A stretch of 39,146 nucleotides of DNA from UBA9865 sp035647835 (GTDB lineage: Bacteria; Bacillota; Dethiobacteria; Dethiobacterales; Dethiobacteraceae). The DNA lies in contig DASRMS010000188.1 in the NCBI GenBank assembly GCA_035647835.1, positions 1 through 39,146 of the forward strand. The letters run 5' to 3'. The first letter of the stretch is position 1; the number at the start of each line of letters is the position of its first letter. This document shows, piece after piece, positions 32,357 to 39,146 of the stretch. The translations under genes were made by a program, and so were the position numbers. The notes beneath the pieces are model-generated. The model had not been told where the DNA came from. It saw nothing but the letters and a program-made list of their open reading frames with translations, and ran no database searches.

Positions 32357-33421
32357 TTAACTTTTAACATACTCCAAGATGGACTTCCAGTTACAGTATT
32401 CGCTGATGTTGTCTTGGGCAATTTGTACTGCATGCGTATCGCTGGGATGAATGCGTCGTGATACTTCATGCAAGCGCTCGATCGCCGTGTAGGTGTCATA
32501 ATGAACCAGAATGACAGGTACTTTTTTCTCAGTGGCTTTGGAAATAACACTAACATCGGGATAGAGCCCGCCTGTAAGGATTAAGACAGAAGTGCTGGTT
32601 TCCAAAGCGGTGATGGCGATATCGGAACGATCTCCGCCGGTAATTACTGCTTTGTTCGGCGCACGCCGCAGATAACTTAAGGCACCCTCTATGGTCATGG
32701 AGCCGATTACTACTTCTTCTACTAGGCGCATCATTTTGCTCTCATCACCAGCCAGCAGTTCTCCGCCTAAACTATCATAGTACTCACGTACCGTTGGCGC
32801 AGCAATCTCAGCTTTTTGGGGAATAACGCCGAAGACAGGGTAGCCTAACTTTTCTAGAATCGGCGTATAGACACCTTTAGTTTTATCTAAAAGGGTGCGG
32901 CTAACATTGTTAAAGATATTGCCTAACATTGGCAGTCCGGCAAGACGAAAATGTTCATTATGGAAAACAGTTTTATCAAAGCTATAATCATCTGTTAAGC
33001 GCACAACATAAACCATGGCGCTGCTGAGCATTTTAGCTAAGCTGATTGCATCTAAACCTACACTAGCTGCCGTATAGGGAGAGAGCGAACCATCAACAAT
33101 CACTGTATCTACACCAACTGATACCTGTTCATAGGCCTCCATGATTTTTTTCCGGTAAGTGGAGGTCTCCAGATTCGAACCCCACGACAATTGGAAGGGG
33201 CCCGTGTGGACAGGAGAGAGTACAGATTCATCATGGGGCAGATTTAAAACCTGTTTTAGTAAACGGACATCGTCATCGCTTTTATTCTGCGACCCCCTGG
33301 TTGGATCAAGTGGCTTAAAGTAACCTACTTTAATTCCTTCCTCACGCAATTTAAGCGCCAAGCCTAAAGCAATTGCAGTTTTACCACTGCCGGCCATACC
33401 GCTAATAAATAGACTTTTCAT
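32357..33421 (-). CDS. BioD-like P-loop/DRTGG domain protein (phosphotransacetylase N-terminal type)
   Basis: A 354-residue cytoplasmic protein of the COG0857 type: the regulatory N-terminal half of long phosphotransacetylases as a free-standing protein. Residues 1 to about 200 are a dethiobiotin-synthase-like P-loop domain (GMAGSGKT at 8-15, VDTVIVDGS, GNIFNNVSR). Residues about 215-320 are a DRTGG domain (RAPNKAVITGGDRSDIAITALET, LILTGGLYPD). No phosphotransacetylase catalytic domain follows. The ATG is 14 bases downstream of the acyl-CoA synthetase stop, so the two form an operon, a pairing that suggests control of or partnership in acyl-CoA energy metabolism. Ligand unknown. Confidence 0.85.
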   Translation of the reverse strand: MKSLFISGMAGSGKTAIALGLALKLREEGIKVGYFKPLDPTRGSQNKSDDDVRLLKQVLNLPHDESVLSPVHTGPFQLSWGSNLETSTYRKKIMEAYEQVSVGVDTVIVDGSLSPYTAASVGLDAISLAKMLSSAMVYVVRLTDDYSFDKTVFHNEHFRLAGLPMLGNIFNNVSRTLLDKTKGVYTPILEKLGYPVFGVIPQKAEIAAPTVREYYDSLGGELLAGDESKMMRLVEEVVIGSMTIEGALSYLRRAPNKAVITGGDRSDIAITALETSTSVLILTGGLYPDVSVISKATEKKVPVILVHYDTYTAIERLHEVSRRIHPSDTHAVQIAQDNISEYCNWKSILEYVKS

Positions 33422-33435
33422 TTACTTCACCCTTT

Positions 33436-35559
33436 CTACTCCAGATTGTCGCCATACGAAACAGTAATTTTCACATCCAGTGCTACGGCACTGTCAGGAT
33501 ATGCAATTACCGGATTTAAATCAATTTCCGTTATTTCAGGGAAATCCAAAGAAAGTTTTGCGATGCGAGCAATAGTTTGTACCAGTGACTCGATGTCAGA
33601 GGGGGTGCTGCCACGGTAACCCCGTAACAAAGTATAAGCTTTGGTTTCCGTAATCATTTCCTCAATATCGTGCAGGGTTAGACTTTGGGCTAATCTAAAG
33701 GAAACATCTTTGAGAAGGTTAACGTAAATACCGCCCAAACCAAAGGCAATTAAAGGACCAAACTGTAAATCGCGGCTCATGCCCACAATTAATTCATTGC
33801 CAGGGGGCATCATTTTTTGAATTTCAATGCCATAAATAGGTGTACCTGGCATTAAACGACTAACACTCTCCATGATGGCTACATAGGCATCCTTGACTTC
33901 CTGTGCTGATTCTAATCCTACTTTTACGCCACCCACATCGCTTTTATGTATAATTTTGGGGGAGGCGATTTTTAGTACTACCGGATAACCCATGCTTTCG
34001 GCTTTCTCTATAGCTTCATCAGGACTGTTTACGAGATAAACAGGAGCAACCGAGATACCGTACGCTTGTGCCACTTGTGTTGCCTCGTTACCCAATAAGA
34101 CTAGGCGGTGGTCACGCAGCACATCGTACAAGGTGGCCTTCACAGCTTGGTGGTCAATATCTGTGAAATTGTAAAGAGGTTTGGCAGATTCAATTACTTG
34201 ACGCATGTTAGCGTAGCCCACCATACCAGAAATAGCTTTCAGTGCCGGTTCTGGGAATGTATAGCTGGGTATGCCAGAGTGGGTTAGGAAGCGGCTGCCT
34301 TCGGCAAGTCCTTCGCCCCCCATAAAGGCTGCAAATAGCGGCTTCTGAGGATATTTTTGCCTCATTTCTACCATTAATTCAGCTGTTTTCAGCGGTTCGG
34401 TAACATCGGCAGGTGAAAGTAAGACTAAAGCACTTTGTGTGCTCTCATCATCCAACACCGCTTCCAGTGCTACACGGTAACGGTCAGCGTTTGCATCACC
34501 CAGCACATCCACTGGGTTATAAATGCTAGCTTCTGCTGGCAGTAGTTCCCGCATTTTAGCAGTGGTTTCTTTACTGAAACGAGCCATCTCCAGTTTATTG
34601 CGTTCCACGCTATCAGTTGCAATAATACCAGGTCCACCGGAATTGGTAACAATGGCAATTTGCTTACCTGCCGGCACAGGCTGATTGACAAAAGCAATGG
34701 CCAAATCAAATAAGTCTGCCATGTTATCAGCCCGCAGCACACCGCACTGGCGGAAAGCAGTATCGTAGGCAATATTACTGCCAGCCAGAGCACCGGTATG
34801 AGAGGAAGCCGCGCGGGCACCAGCAGAGGAAGTGCCTGCTTTTAAAATGATAATGGGTTTACGTTTACTTGCTTCACGTACGACTTCCAGAAAACGCTGC
34901 CCATCAGAGACATCCTCTAAATAGCAGAGGATAACACTTGTTTGCGGGTCTTCACAAGCAGACCAGATGAAGTCTACTTCATTTAGATCAGCTTTGTTGC
35001 CCATAGAGATAAAGCGGGAAAAACCTAAGCCTACGCTGCGGCTCCAGTCTAAAATAGCCAGCAGCATGGCACCACTTTGGGAGATAAAAGCAATTTTCCC
35101 TTGTGGTGGAGAACCGGGAGTAAAAGAGGCATTAAAGGGGGTATGATTGTCCATGATTCCCACTACATTGGGACCAACTAGACGCATCTTATACTTTTTG
35201 CAAATCTTTACAAGCTCATGCTCCCGTTTTAAACCTTCCTCACCAGTTTCCTTAAAACCTGCCGTCACAACAACTAAAAACTTTACACCTGCTTCACCGC
35301 ATTCTTGCACCACGTTAATTGATCGTTCGGCGGGGACAGCAATAACAGCAACATCAACAGAATCCGGCACTTTTTTAATTGAAGGGTAACATTTGTTGCC
35401 AAAAATCTCTGTTTCTTTAGGATTAATGGGGTAAACATGACCGGTATAGCCGCTTTCCTGTAAATTTGCCAGGATGGAATTACCGATTTTCCCTTCTTTC
35501 TTGGAAGCACCAACTACAGCAATAGAACTTGGATTAAAAAGAATACTTAAATCGCTCAT
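33436..35559 (-). CDS. Acyl-CoA synthetase (ADP/NDP-forming), fused alpha-beta
   Basis: A 707-residue enzyme converting an acyl-CoA, ADP and phosphate to the acid, ATP and CoA (reversible), an energy-conserving step in anaerobes. Domain order is CoA-binding (FNPSSIAVVGASKKEGKIG, 8-26), ligase-CoA domains with phospho-acceptor His254 in SSHTGALAGS, and a C-terminal ATP-grasp beta part (AQAYGISVAP, GYPVVLKIASPKIIHKSDVGGVKVGL, EIQKMM, IDLNPVIAY). I chose the ATG at 35559, because the upstream ATG at 35649 lies inside the promoter. Acetate, propionate or aromatic acids are possible substrates; the sequence does not decide. Confidence 0.92.
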   Translation of the reverse strand: MSDLSILFNPSSIAVVGASKKEGKIGNSILANLQESGYTGHVYPINPKETEIFGNKCYPSIKKVPDSVDVAVIAVPAERSINVVQECGEAGVKFLVVVTAGFKETGEEGLKREHELVKICKKYKMRLVGPNVVGIMDNHTPFNASFTPGSPPQGKIAFISQSGAMLLAILDWSRSVGLGFSRFISMGNKADLNEVDFIWSACEDPQTSVILCYLEDVSDGQRFLEVVREASKRKPIIILKAGTSSAGARAASSHTGALAGSNIAYDTAFRQCGVLRADNMADLFDLAIAFVNQPVPAGKQIAIVTNSGGPGIIATDSVERNKLEMARFSKETTAKMRELLPAEASIYNPVDVLGDANADRYRVALEAVLDDESTQSALVLLSPADVTEPLKTAELMVEMRQKYPQKPLFAAFMGGEGLAEGSRFLTHSGIPSYTFPEPALKAISGMVGYANMRQVIESAKPLYNFTDIDHQAVKATLYDVLRDHRLVLLGNEATQVAQAYGISVAPVYLVNSPDEAIEKAESMGYPVVLKIASPKIIHKSDVGGVKVGLESAQEVKDAYVAIMESVSRLMPGTPIYGIEIQKMMPPGNELIVGMSRDLQFGPLIAFGLGGIYVNLLKDVSFRLAQSLTLHDIEEMITETKAYTLLRGYRGSTPSDIESLVQTIARIAKLSLDFPEITEIDLNPVIAYPDSAVALDVKITVSYGDNLE

Positions 35560-35620
35560 CAGATCACTCACCTTCTGACGTGGCTTAATAGTGAAAAAAA
35601 TAACAAATTGCTCATCTTTG

Positions 35621-35649
35621 ATTGTACCAGTATTCAGCTCAACTTTCAA
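35621..35649 (-). promoter_or_regulatory. Sigma-A promoter of the acyl-CoA synthetase operon
   Basis: Minus strand TTGAAA, 17-base spacer, TACAAT. It begins transcription downstream of the upstream in-frame ATG, which supports the shorter start at 35559. Confidence 0.75.
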
Positions 35650-36023
35650 TGCAATAATGGTGAAGCTAACAACATAGTAAAATTTTCGATAAATGGCAAG
35701 ATTCTGTAATTACTATATTTCACCGGGTAAGCGCCCCTAACCATGATTTGGGAAACCACTGCAGCAAATTACAGTTTTAGTCTGAAGTAGAAGCAACGAA
35801 AATATCCCCACATTTCTACGTTATAGGTAAGGAGCTGCACAGCAATAACATATTTCTGTCGATTAGATCACAAGTGAGAAGGAAAGTAATGGAATTAGTC
35901 GAAATACTTAAGAAAGGCAGCATCAGATAAAGTCTGTGTCTGCCAGTACACCTTGCTTGACCTAATTGCGAAGCGAAGTGTCATAGTTTAGCCAGTATTA
36001 AACAATCAGGGTGGTGGGTAGCT
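35650..36023. other. Intergenic region between divergent acyl-CoA synthetase and degS-like genes
   Basis: 374 bases without a supported gene. A TTGACC at 35957-35962 has only a weakly matching CATAGT 19 bases on, so a promoter for the sensor kinase is not convincing. A 13-codon ORF (35889-35930) behind a GAAGGAAAG site is noted but not called. No RNA family or strong hairpin recognised. Confidence 0.5.
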
Positions 36024-37160
36024 TTGCAAGATTATAACCAGCTCGAACAAGTCTCTACTAAGCTGCTCGCAGCCGTAGTTGAGGGCAGAAAACAGATTAT
36101 AACCTTAGTAAAGCAGGCGCGTGCTGAGAAATGTGTGATGATGGCTGAGCTGGTAGAGTTAAAAGCAGATATACTGAAAGTAATTACCCAAGCAGATCGT
36201 CTGGAACAAGACTATAAATTAGCACGCAAACATGTGCTGGCGGTCAACGGTAATTTTACCAAGTTTACTGACCAAGAAATACAAATAGCGTATGAAGAGG
36301 CTCAACACCTGCAAAATCAGTTAATCAAGATGCATGAAGGTGAGGTTAGCAATCAGCAGCAGCAAAAGGAGCTGGAGGCAAATTTACTGGAGCTGAATGA
36401 GAAGCTAAATAAGGCGGAAAAGCTGGAAGGCCAGACAGACTTGGCCCTGCAATTACTGGGCGGTGAGATACAGAACACTAATGCTAAATTAGACGAATTA
36501 CAATTGCGACAGCAATTAAGCGTACGCATCATTAAAGCTCAGGAAGAGGAACGCTTGCGTGTCGCAAGAGAAATTCACGATGGCCCCGCCCAATCCATGG
36601 CTAATGTTGTGCTGCGAGCGGAAATTTGCGAGAAGTTAATGGTGCTGGAGCCAGAAAAGGTCAAGGAAGAGCTGCATGATTTAAAAGCCATGGTCAAAGA
36701 AAGCTTGCAAGAAGTACGTAAAATTATCTTTAATCTCCGCCCTATGGTTTTAGATGATTTAGGCATCGTGCCCACCTTACGTCGCTTTATTAGCGAGCTG
36801 CAAAAACATGCCAAACTAACAATTGATTTGGTGGTTTTGGGCGGCGAAGAAAGTCGTTTGCCTAAAACCCTGGAAGTTGCTATTTTTCGCATTGTACAGG
36901 AAGCACTTAACAATATCAACAAGCATGCGCAAGCGCAGCGCTGTATTATAAAGCTGGAAATATTGCCAAATCGTCTAAACATTTCAGTTATTGATGATGG
37001 ACGTGGTTTTGACACCCAACTTTTTACCACTACCAATACGGAAAGCTTTGGCCTCATAGGGATGCGGGAGCGAGTGGAACTATTAAGGGGCGAGATGGAA
37101 ATTACATCTGCTCCAGGCAGTGGTACCGAGATTCAGATTATAATTCCCATCAAGAGGTGA
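36024..37160 (+). CDS. degS: DegS-like cytoplasmic sensor histidine kinase
   Basis: A 378-residue kinase without membrane segments. Residues 1 to about 165 are long coiled coil, as in DegS; a HisKA_3 dimerisation domain follows with the phospho-acceptor His185 in REIHDGPAQ, then a HATPase_c domain (EALNNINKHA near 290, IDDGRGFD near 328, FGLIGMRERVELL near 345). The start is TTG with GGTGGTGGG upstream. It overlaps or abuts the response regulator gene, forming an operon. The signal is unknown. The downstream Flp/Tad genes are a possible target set by position only. Confidence 0.88.
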   Translation: MQDYNQLEQVSTKLLAAVVEGRKQIITLVKQARAEKCVMMAELVELKADILKVITQADRLEQDYKLARKHVLAVNGNFTKFTDQEIQIAYEEAQHLQNQLIKMHEGEVSNQQQQKELEANLLELNEKLNKAEKLEGQTDLALQLLGGEIQNTNAKLDELQLRQQLSVRIIKAQEEERLRVAREIHDGPAQSMANVVLRAEICEKLMVLEPEKVKEELHDLKAMVKESLQEVRKIIFNLRPMVLDDLGIVPTLRRFISELQKHAKLTIDLVVLGGEESRLPKTLEVAIFRIVQEALNNINKHAQAQRCIIKLEILPNRLNISVIDDGRGFDTQLFTTTNTESFGLIGMRERVELLRGEMEITSAPGSGTEIQIIIPIKR

Positions 37161-37165
37161 AGCAG

Positions 37166-37810
37166 ATGCAGAAAACAACAATTTTAATTGCTGATGACCA
37201 CCCTCTTATTCGTGATGGGTTAAAGCGCATTTTAGAGTTCCATGAAGAGTTTACCGTCGTGGGGGAGGCTGCCAACGGCGAAGTGGCCTGTACGATCGCC
37301 CGTCAATGCCAGCCAGAAGTTGTTTTAATGGATATAAATATGCCGCAGATGAATGGCATTGAAGCCACCAAACAAATTAAACATGATTGCGCCGCTACAA
37401 ATGTCATTGCTCTCACCATCCACGATGACGATGAATATATTTTTGAGTTAATTAAAGCTGGCGTCTCTGCTTATGTCCTCAAAGATATTGAAGCCGACTC
37501 CCTGATCAATACGATTCGGGCCGTGGCCAGCGGTGAAACGGTCTTTGATGCCACGATTACCGCGAAAATGTTTACGGAGTTTCAGCGACAAACTCGCCAA
37601 AACAGTCTGGACGAACCTTTAACCTCACGGGAAGCAGAAGTGCTTACGCTCATTGCTCGGGGCAGGAATAATAAAGAGATCAGTTCAGAACTCTATATTA
37701 GTCAAAAAACTGTAAAAAACCATATCACTAATATCTTCCGGAAAATCAATGTGGCAGACCGCACTCAAGCTGCCCTTTATGCCGTAAAAAACCGCATCGT
37801 CAAACTTTAA
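37166..37810 (+). CDS. degU: DegU-like NarL/FixJ-family response regulator
   Basis: A 214-residue transcription regulator. The receiver domain (1 to about 120) has the acidic pair in ADDHP (10-11), phospho-acceptor Asp56 in LMDINMP, Thr in ALTIHDD and Lys in YVLKDI. The LuxR-type HTH follows (LTSREAEVLTLIARGRNNKEISSELYISQKTVKNHITNIF). I prefer ATG at 37166, with GAGGTG six bases upstream, over GTG at 37157, which overlaps the kinase stop but lacks a ribosome site. Paired with the DegS-like kinase. Confidence 0.92.
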   Translation: MQKTTILIADDHPLIRDGLKRILEFHEEFTVVGEAANGEVACTIARQCQPEVVLMDINMPQMNGIEATKQIKHDCAATNVIALTIHDDDEYIFELIKAGVSAYVLKDIEADSLINTIRAVASGETVFDATITAKMFTEFQRQTRQNSLDEPLTSREAEVLTLIARGRNNKEISSELYISQKTVKNHITNIFRKINVADRTQAALYAVKNRIVKL

Positions 37811-37812
37811 CC

Positions 37813-37840
37813 TAGAACCTCGCGGGGGGTTCTTTTTGTT
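37813..37840 (+). terminator. Terminator of the degS-degU operon
   Basis: AGAACC pairs with GGTTCT around a G-rich loop, followed by TTTTT. The stem is short but well placed just after the stop. Confidence 0.75.
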
Positions 37841-37897
37841 TGGGTAAGTTAAAGTGTAGTTAATCCACCCCCAATCTTGTCAGCTATTAGAGAAAAT

Positions 37898-37911
37898 AGG
37901 ACTATAGTCCT
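37898..37911. promoter_or_regulatory. Perfect 14-bp palindrome upstream of the Flp pilin gene
   Basis: AGGACTATAGTCCT lies about 110 bases before the pilin start, in an otherwise gene-free 213-base stretch. It could be an operator for a dimeric regulator, including the adjacent DegU-like protein. No good sigma-A promoter was found next to it. Confidence 0.4.
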
Positions 37912-38023
37912 GTCATAATTAAGACTTTGGCTTGATGGCAACTTGTGGAAGTAATGTTAAACTGGTGACAGCAGAAAGCTTTCGGAGAAATAATTATATA
38001 TATATTTAGGAGGTAAGAAGATA

Positions 38024-38203
38024 ATGAAAGAAATGGTAAAAAGATTTATCAGTGAAGAATCTGGACAAGGAATGACCGAATACGCGCTGATTTTAGCTCT
38101 TGTTTCTATTGCTGCTATTGCTGCATTAAAGGTGCTAGGTCCCAAAATAACACAAGTATTTAAAGAGGTTAATGAAGAGTTACCAACCGTTCCAGAGTCG
38201 TAA
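38024..38203 (+). CDS. flp: Flp/Fap family type IVb pilin
   Basis: A 59-residue prepilin: MKEMVKRFISEESGQGMTEY followed by a hydrophobic ALILALVSIAAIAAL helix and a short acidic tail. The Gly-Gln-Gly-Met-Thr-Glu-Tyr stretch is the Flp processing site: cleavage by a TadV/CpaA-type peptidase after a Gly, with the conserved Glu-Tyr pair. AGGAGG lies 7-12 bases before ATG. It is the major subunit of a Tad-type adhesion pilus; TadE/TadG-like minor components follow. The hairpin behind it probably allows higher expression of the pilin than of the following genes. Confidence 0.92.
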   Translation: MKEMVKRFISEESGQGMTEYALILALVSIAAIAALKVLGPKITQVFKEVNEELPTVPES

Positions 38204-38224
38204 AAATTGAACTAATACTAGAGG

Positions 38225-38257
38225 ATTTAGCCCTGCCCAACGAGGGCAGGGCTAAAT
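38225..38257 (+). terminator. Hairpin after the Flp pilin gene (attenuating terminator)
   Basis: ATTTAGCCCTGCCC pairs with GGGCAGGGCTAAAT around AACGA. The tail TTCTGCTTT is interrupted, so partial read-through into the tad genes is likely. Confidence 0.75.
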
Positions 38258-38289
38258 TCTGCTTTGGAGACTAAAGAAGTGGGTGAAAG

Positions 38290-38682
38290 ATGATGGGAAA
38301 ATGGTTTAAAAATCAAAAAGGACAGGCCATTGTGGAATCAGCCATTGTGCTGCCCATCATTTTGCTGCTGCTCTTGGGGATGGTGGAAGTCGGCCGTGTC
38401 TGTAATGCATATCTGGTAGTGACGCAGGCTGCCCGCCATGGGGCTCGCTATGGGGCAGTGGGAGCAAATGATGTGGAAATAGCTGACCGTATTGCCAGCG
38501 TAGTTACCCCCCTGAATCCGACAGACTTAACCATTACCATCACTCCAGCAGGAGCACGCCACACAGGTGAGGACTTACAAATCCAAGTGAGCTACCCGGT
38601 GCAGTTAATCACGCCCTTAGCTGGCAGAGTGGTTAGTAATCCTTGGCTTGTCAAAAGCGCCATCACCATGCGTGTGGAATGA
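38290..38682 (+). CDS. TadE-like pilus assembly protein
   Basis: A 130-residue pseudopilin-like protein. The N-terminus KGQAIVESAIVLPIILLLLLGMVEVGRV is the TadE hallmark: a Gly-Gln-Ala-Ile-Val-Glu processing region followed by one membrane helix (about 15-38). The rest is an extracytoplasmic beta-rich domain starting with TQAARHGARYGAV. The ATG at 38290 is followed by a second ATG; GGGTG lies upstream. It sits between the pilin and the TadG-like gene and belongs with the Tad secretion machinery, whose ATPase and membrane parts are not in the window. Confidence 0.88.
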   Translation: MMGKWFKNQKGQAIVESAIVLPIILLLLLGMVEVGRVCNAYLVVTQAARHGARYGAVGANDVEIADRIASVVTPLNPTDLTITITPAGARHTGEDLQIQVSYPVQLITPLAGRVVSNPWLVKSAITMRVE

Positions 38683-38692
38683 GGTGAGAGGC

Positions 38693-39146
38693 ATGCGCTT
38701 TAATAGTTTTAAAAGATATTTGCAGAATGAACGTGGTACCGCCATCGTGATCTTGGCTGGGGCGATGACGCTGTTGATGGCGTGCACCGCTTTAGTAGCA
38801 GACATTGGCGTTAATTTTGTTACCCAGTCCCGTCTGGCGGTGGCAGCTGATGCTGCTGCCCTGGCTGGAGCAACTAAATTTAAGGATGGGGCAGCGCAAG
38901 TGCAGGAAACGGCACTGGCCATAGCCGCGCAAAATGGTATCAAGGCTGAAGACGTGATTGTCAATGTAGCTGGCAGTGGGAAAGAAGTGACCGTCACAGC
39001 GACCGCACCTGTACAATTGTTTTTTGCCAGATCATTTAGTAAGCAAGAGGGAGATATGGCGCAAAGTGCCCGAGTGATCGCTGGGCGCCCCACAGCCATG
39101 ACCAATATTGTCCCTTTGGGTATTAATGAAAATGCTAATTTTGAGT
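38693..39146 (+). CDS. TadG-like protein (putative Flp pilus-assembly), 3' part outside window
   Basis: Partial gene of 151 codons running off the right edge. The N-terminus NERGTAIVILAGAMTLLMACTALVADIG is a membrane helix like those of TadG/TadE_2 proteins, and VTQSRLAVAADAAALAGA is the characteristic following segment (AADAAALAGA). A region with VTVTATAPVQLFFARSF follows. GAGGTGAGAG lies before the ATG, 10 bases after the tadE-like stop. The von Willebrand part, if present, would lie outside the window. Confidence 0.85.
   Translation, partial: MRFNSFKRYLQNERGTAIVILAGAMTLLMACTALVADIGVNFVTQSRLAVAADAAALAGATKFKDGAAQVQETALAIAAQNGIKAEDVIVNVAGSGKEVTVTATAPVQLFFARSFSKQEGDMAQSARVIAGRPTAMTNIVPLGINENANFE

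Noticed and set aside
34470..34820. A 116-codon frame inside the acyl-CoA synthetase gene
   Set aside because: It is a shifted-frame reading of a gene whose own frame has clear domain motifs.
35889..35930. A 13-codon ORF with a plausible ribosome site
   Set aside because: Too short and without context to call; could be chance in an AT-rich intergenic stretch.
36575..37057. A 160-codon frame antisense to the sensor kinase gene
   Set aside because: It mirrors the kinase catalytic region, with low-complexity composition and no ribosome site.
1..39146. CRISPR arrays, prophage genes or complete transposons
   Set aside because: No regularly spaced repeats, phage structural genes or transposase-like proteins were found in any part of the window.

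Overview
The window looks like chromosomal DNA from an anaerobic, endospore-forming member of the Bacillota (Clostridia in the broad sense). Sporulation is indicated by a YhcN/YlaJ-type spore lipoprotein, an alpha/beta-type small acid-soluble spore protein (SASP) behind a textbook sigma-G promoter, and a spore-type endonuclease IV. An anaerobic life style is inferred from the form of methylthioadenosine (MTA) salvage, an ADP-forming acyl-CoA synthetase and an oxygen-independent HemZ-like radical SAM protein. AGGAGG-type ribosome binding sites and TTGACA-17-TATAAT-type promoters are common. No phage, complete insertion sequence or CRISPR array is visible, so this is mostly ordinary core genome with a few odd loci.

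Layout. 1-2521 (minus strand): a HemZ-like gene running off the left edge, a zinc-finger/DUF4145-like protein, and an eight-gene tRNA operon containing an internally duplicated Tyr-Gln-Lys block, with a clear promoter and two terminators. 2742-8868 (plus): a TPR protein, then a tight five-gene operon for S-adenosylhomocysteine (SAH) and MTA recycling: ahcY-like hydrolase, MtnP-family phosphorylase, mtnA, class II aldolase and MtaD-type deaminase. 8903-12344: spore lipoprotein, surE, a tautomerase, small membrane and zinc-ribbon proteins, and tRNA-Trp. 12535-15741: proC-proB-proA. 15889-18579: a NifV-type homocitrate synthase and a stand-alone murE. 18647-23542 (mostly minus): FemAB-type peptidoglycan aminoacyltransferase, a small zinc ribbon, an amidohydrolase, DedA (plus), a DUF1657-like small protein, and an ATP-grasp-like protein coupled to an unrecognised 55-residue ORF. 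23770-31057: a metallo-beta-lactamase-fold hydrolase, thiD, a GNAT acetyltransferase, an ABC exporter with an apparent 5' frameshift, and trkA-trkH. 31109-35559: SASP, nfo, and a BioD/DRTGG protein with an ADP-forming acyl-CoA synthetase. 36024-39146: a DegS/DegU-like two-component pair, then a Flp pilin and TadE/TadG-like genes running off the right edge.

The most coherent system is the 3821-8868 operon. MtaD would deaminate MTA and SAH to their inosine forms. The phosphorylase carries Asn where MTA phosphorylases carry the adenine-binding Asp, which fits a 6-oxopurine substrate. MtnA and the class II aldolase would then take the sugar to dihydroxyacetone phosphate plus a methylthio-aldehyde, as in the oxygen-independent DHAP shunt, while the AhcY homologue may cleave S-inosylhomocysteine. 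No oxygen-dependent methionine-salvage genes (mtnW/X/C/D) are present in the window.

Other points to check are a single-base frameshift in the ABC exporter, a MurE with DNPA in place of DNPR facing a FemAB gene (suggesting L-Lys-type, cross-bridged peptidoglycan), a nifV without nif genes, and the wobble-position divergence in the duplicated tRNA block.
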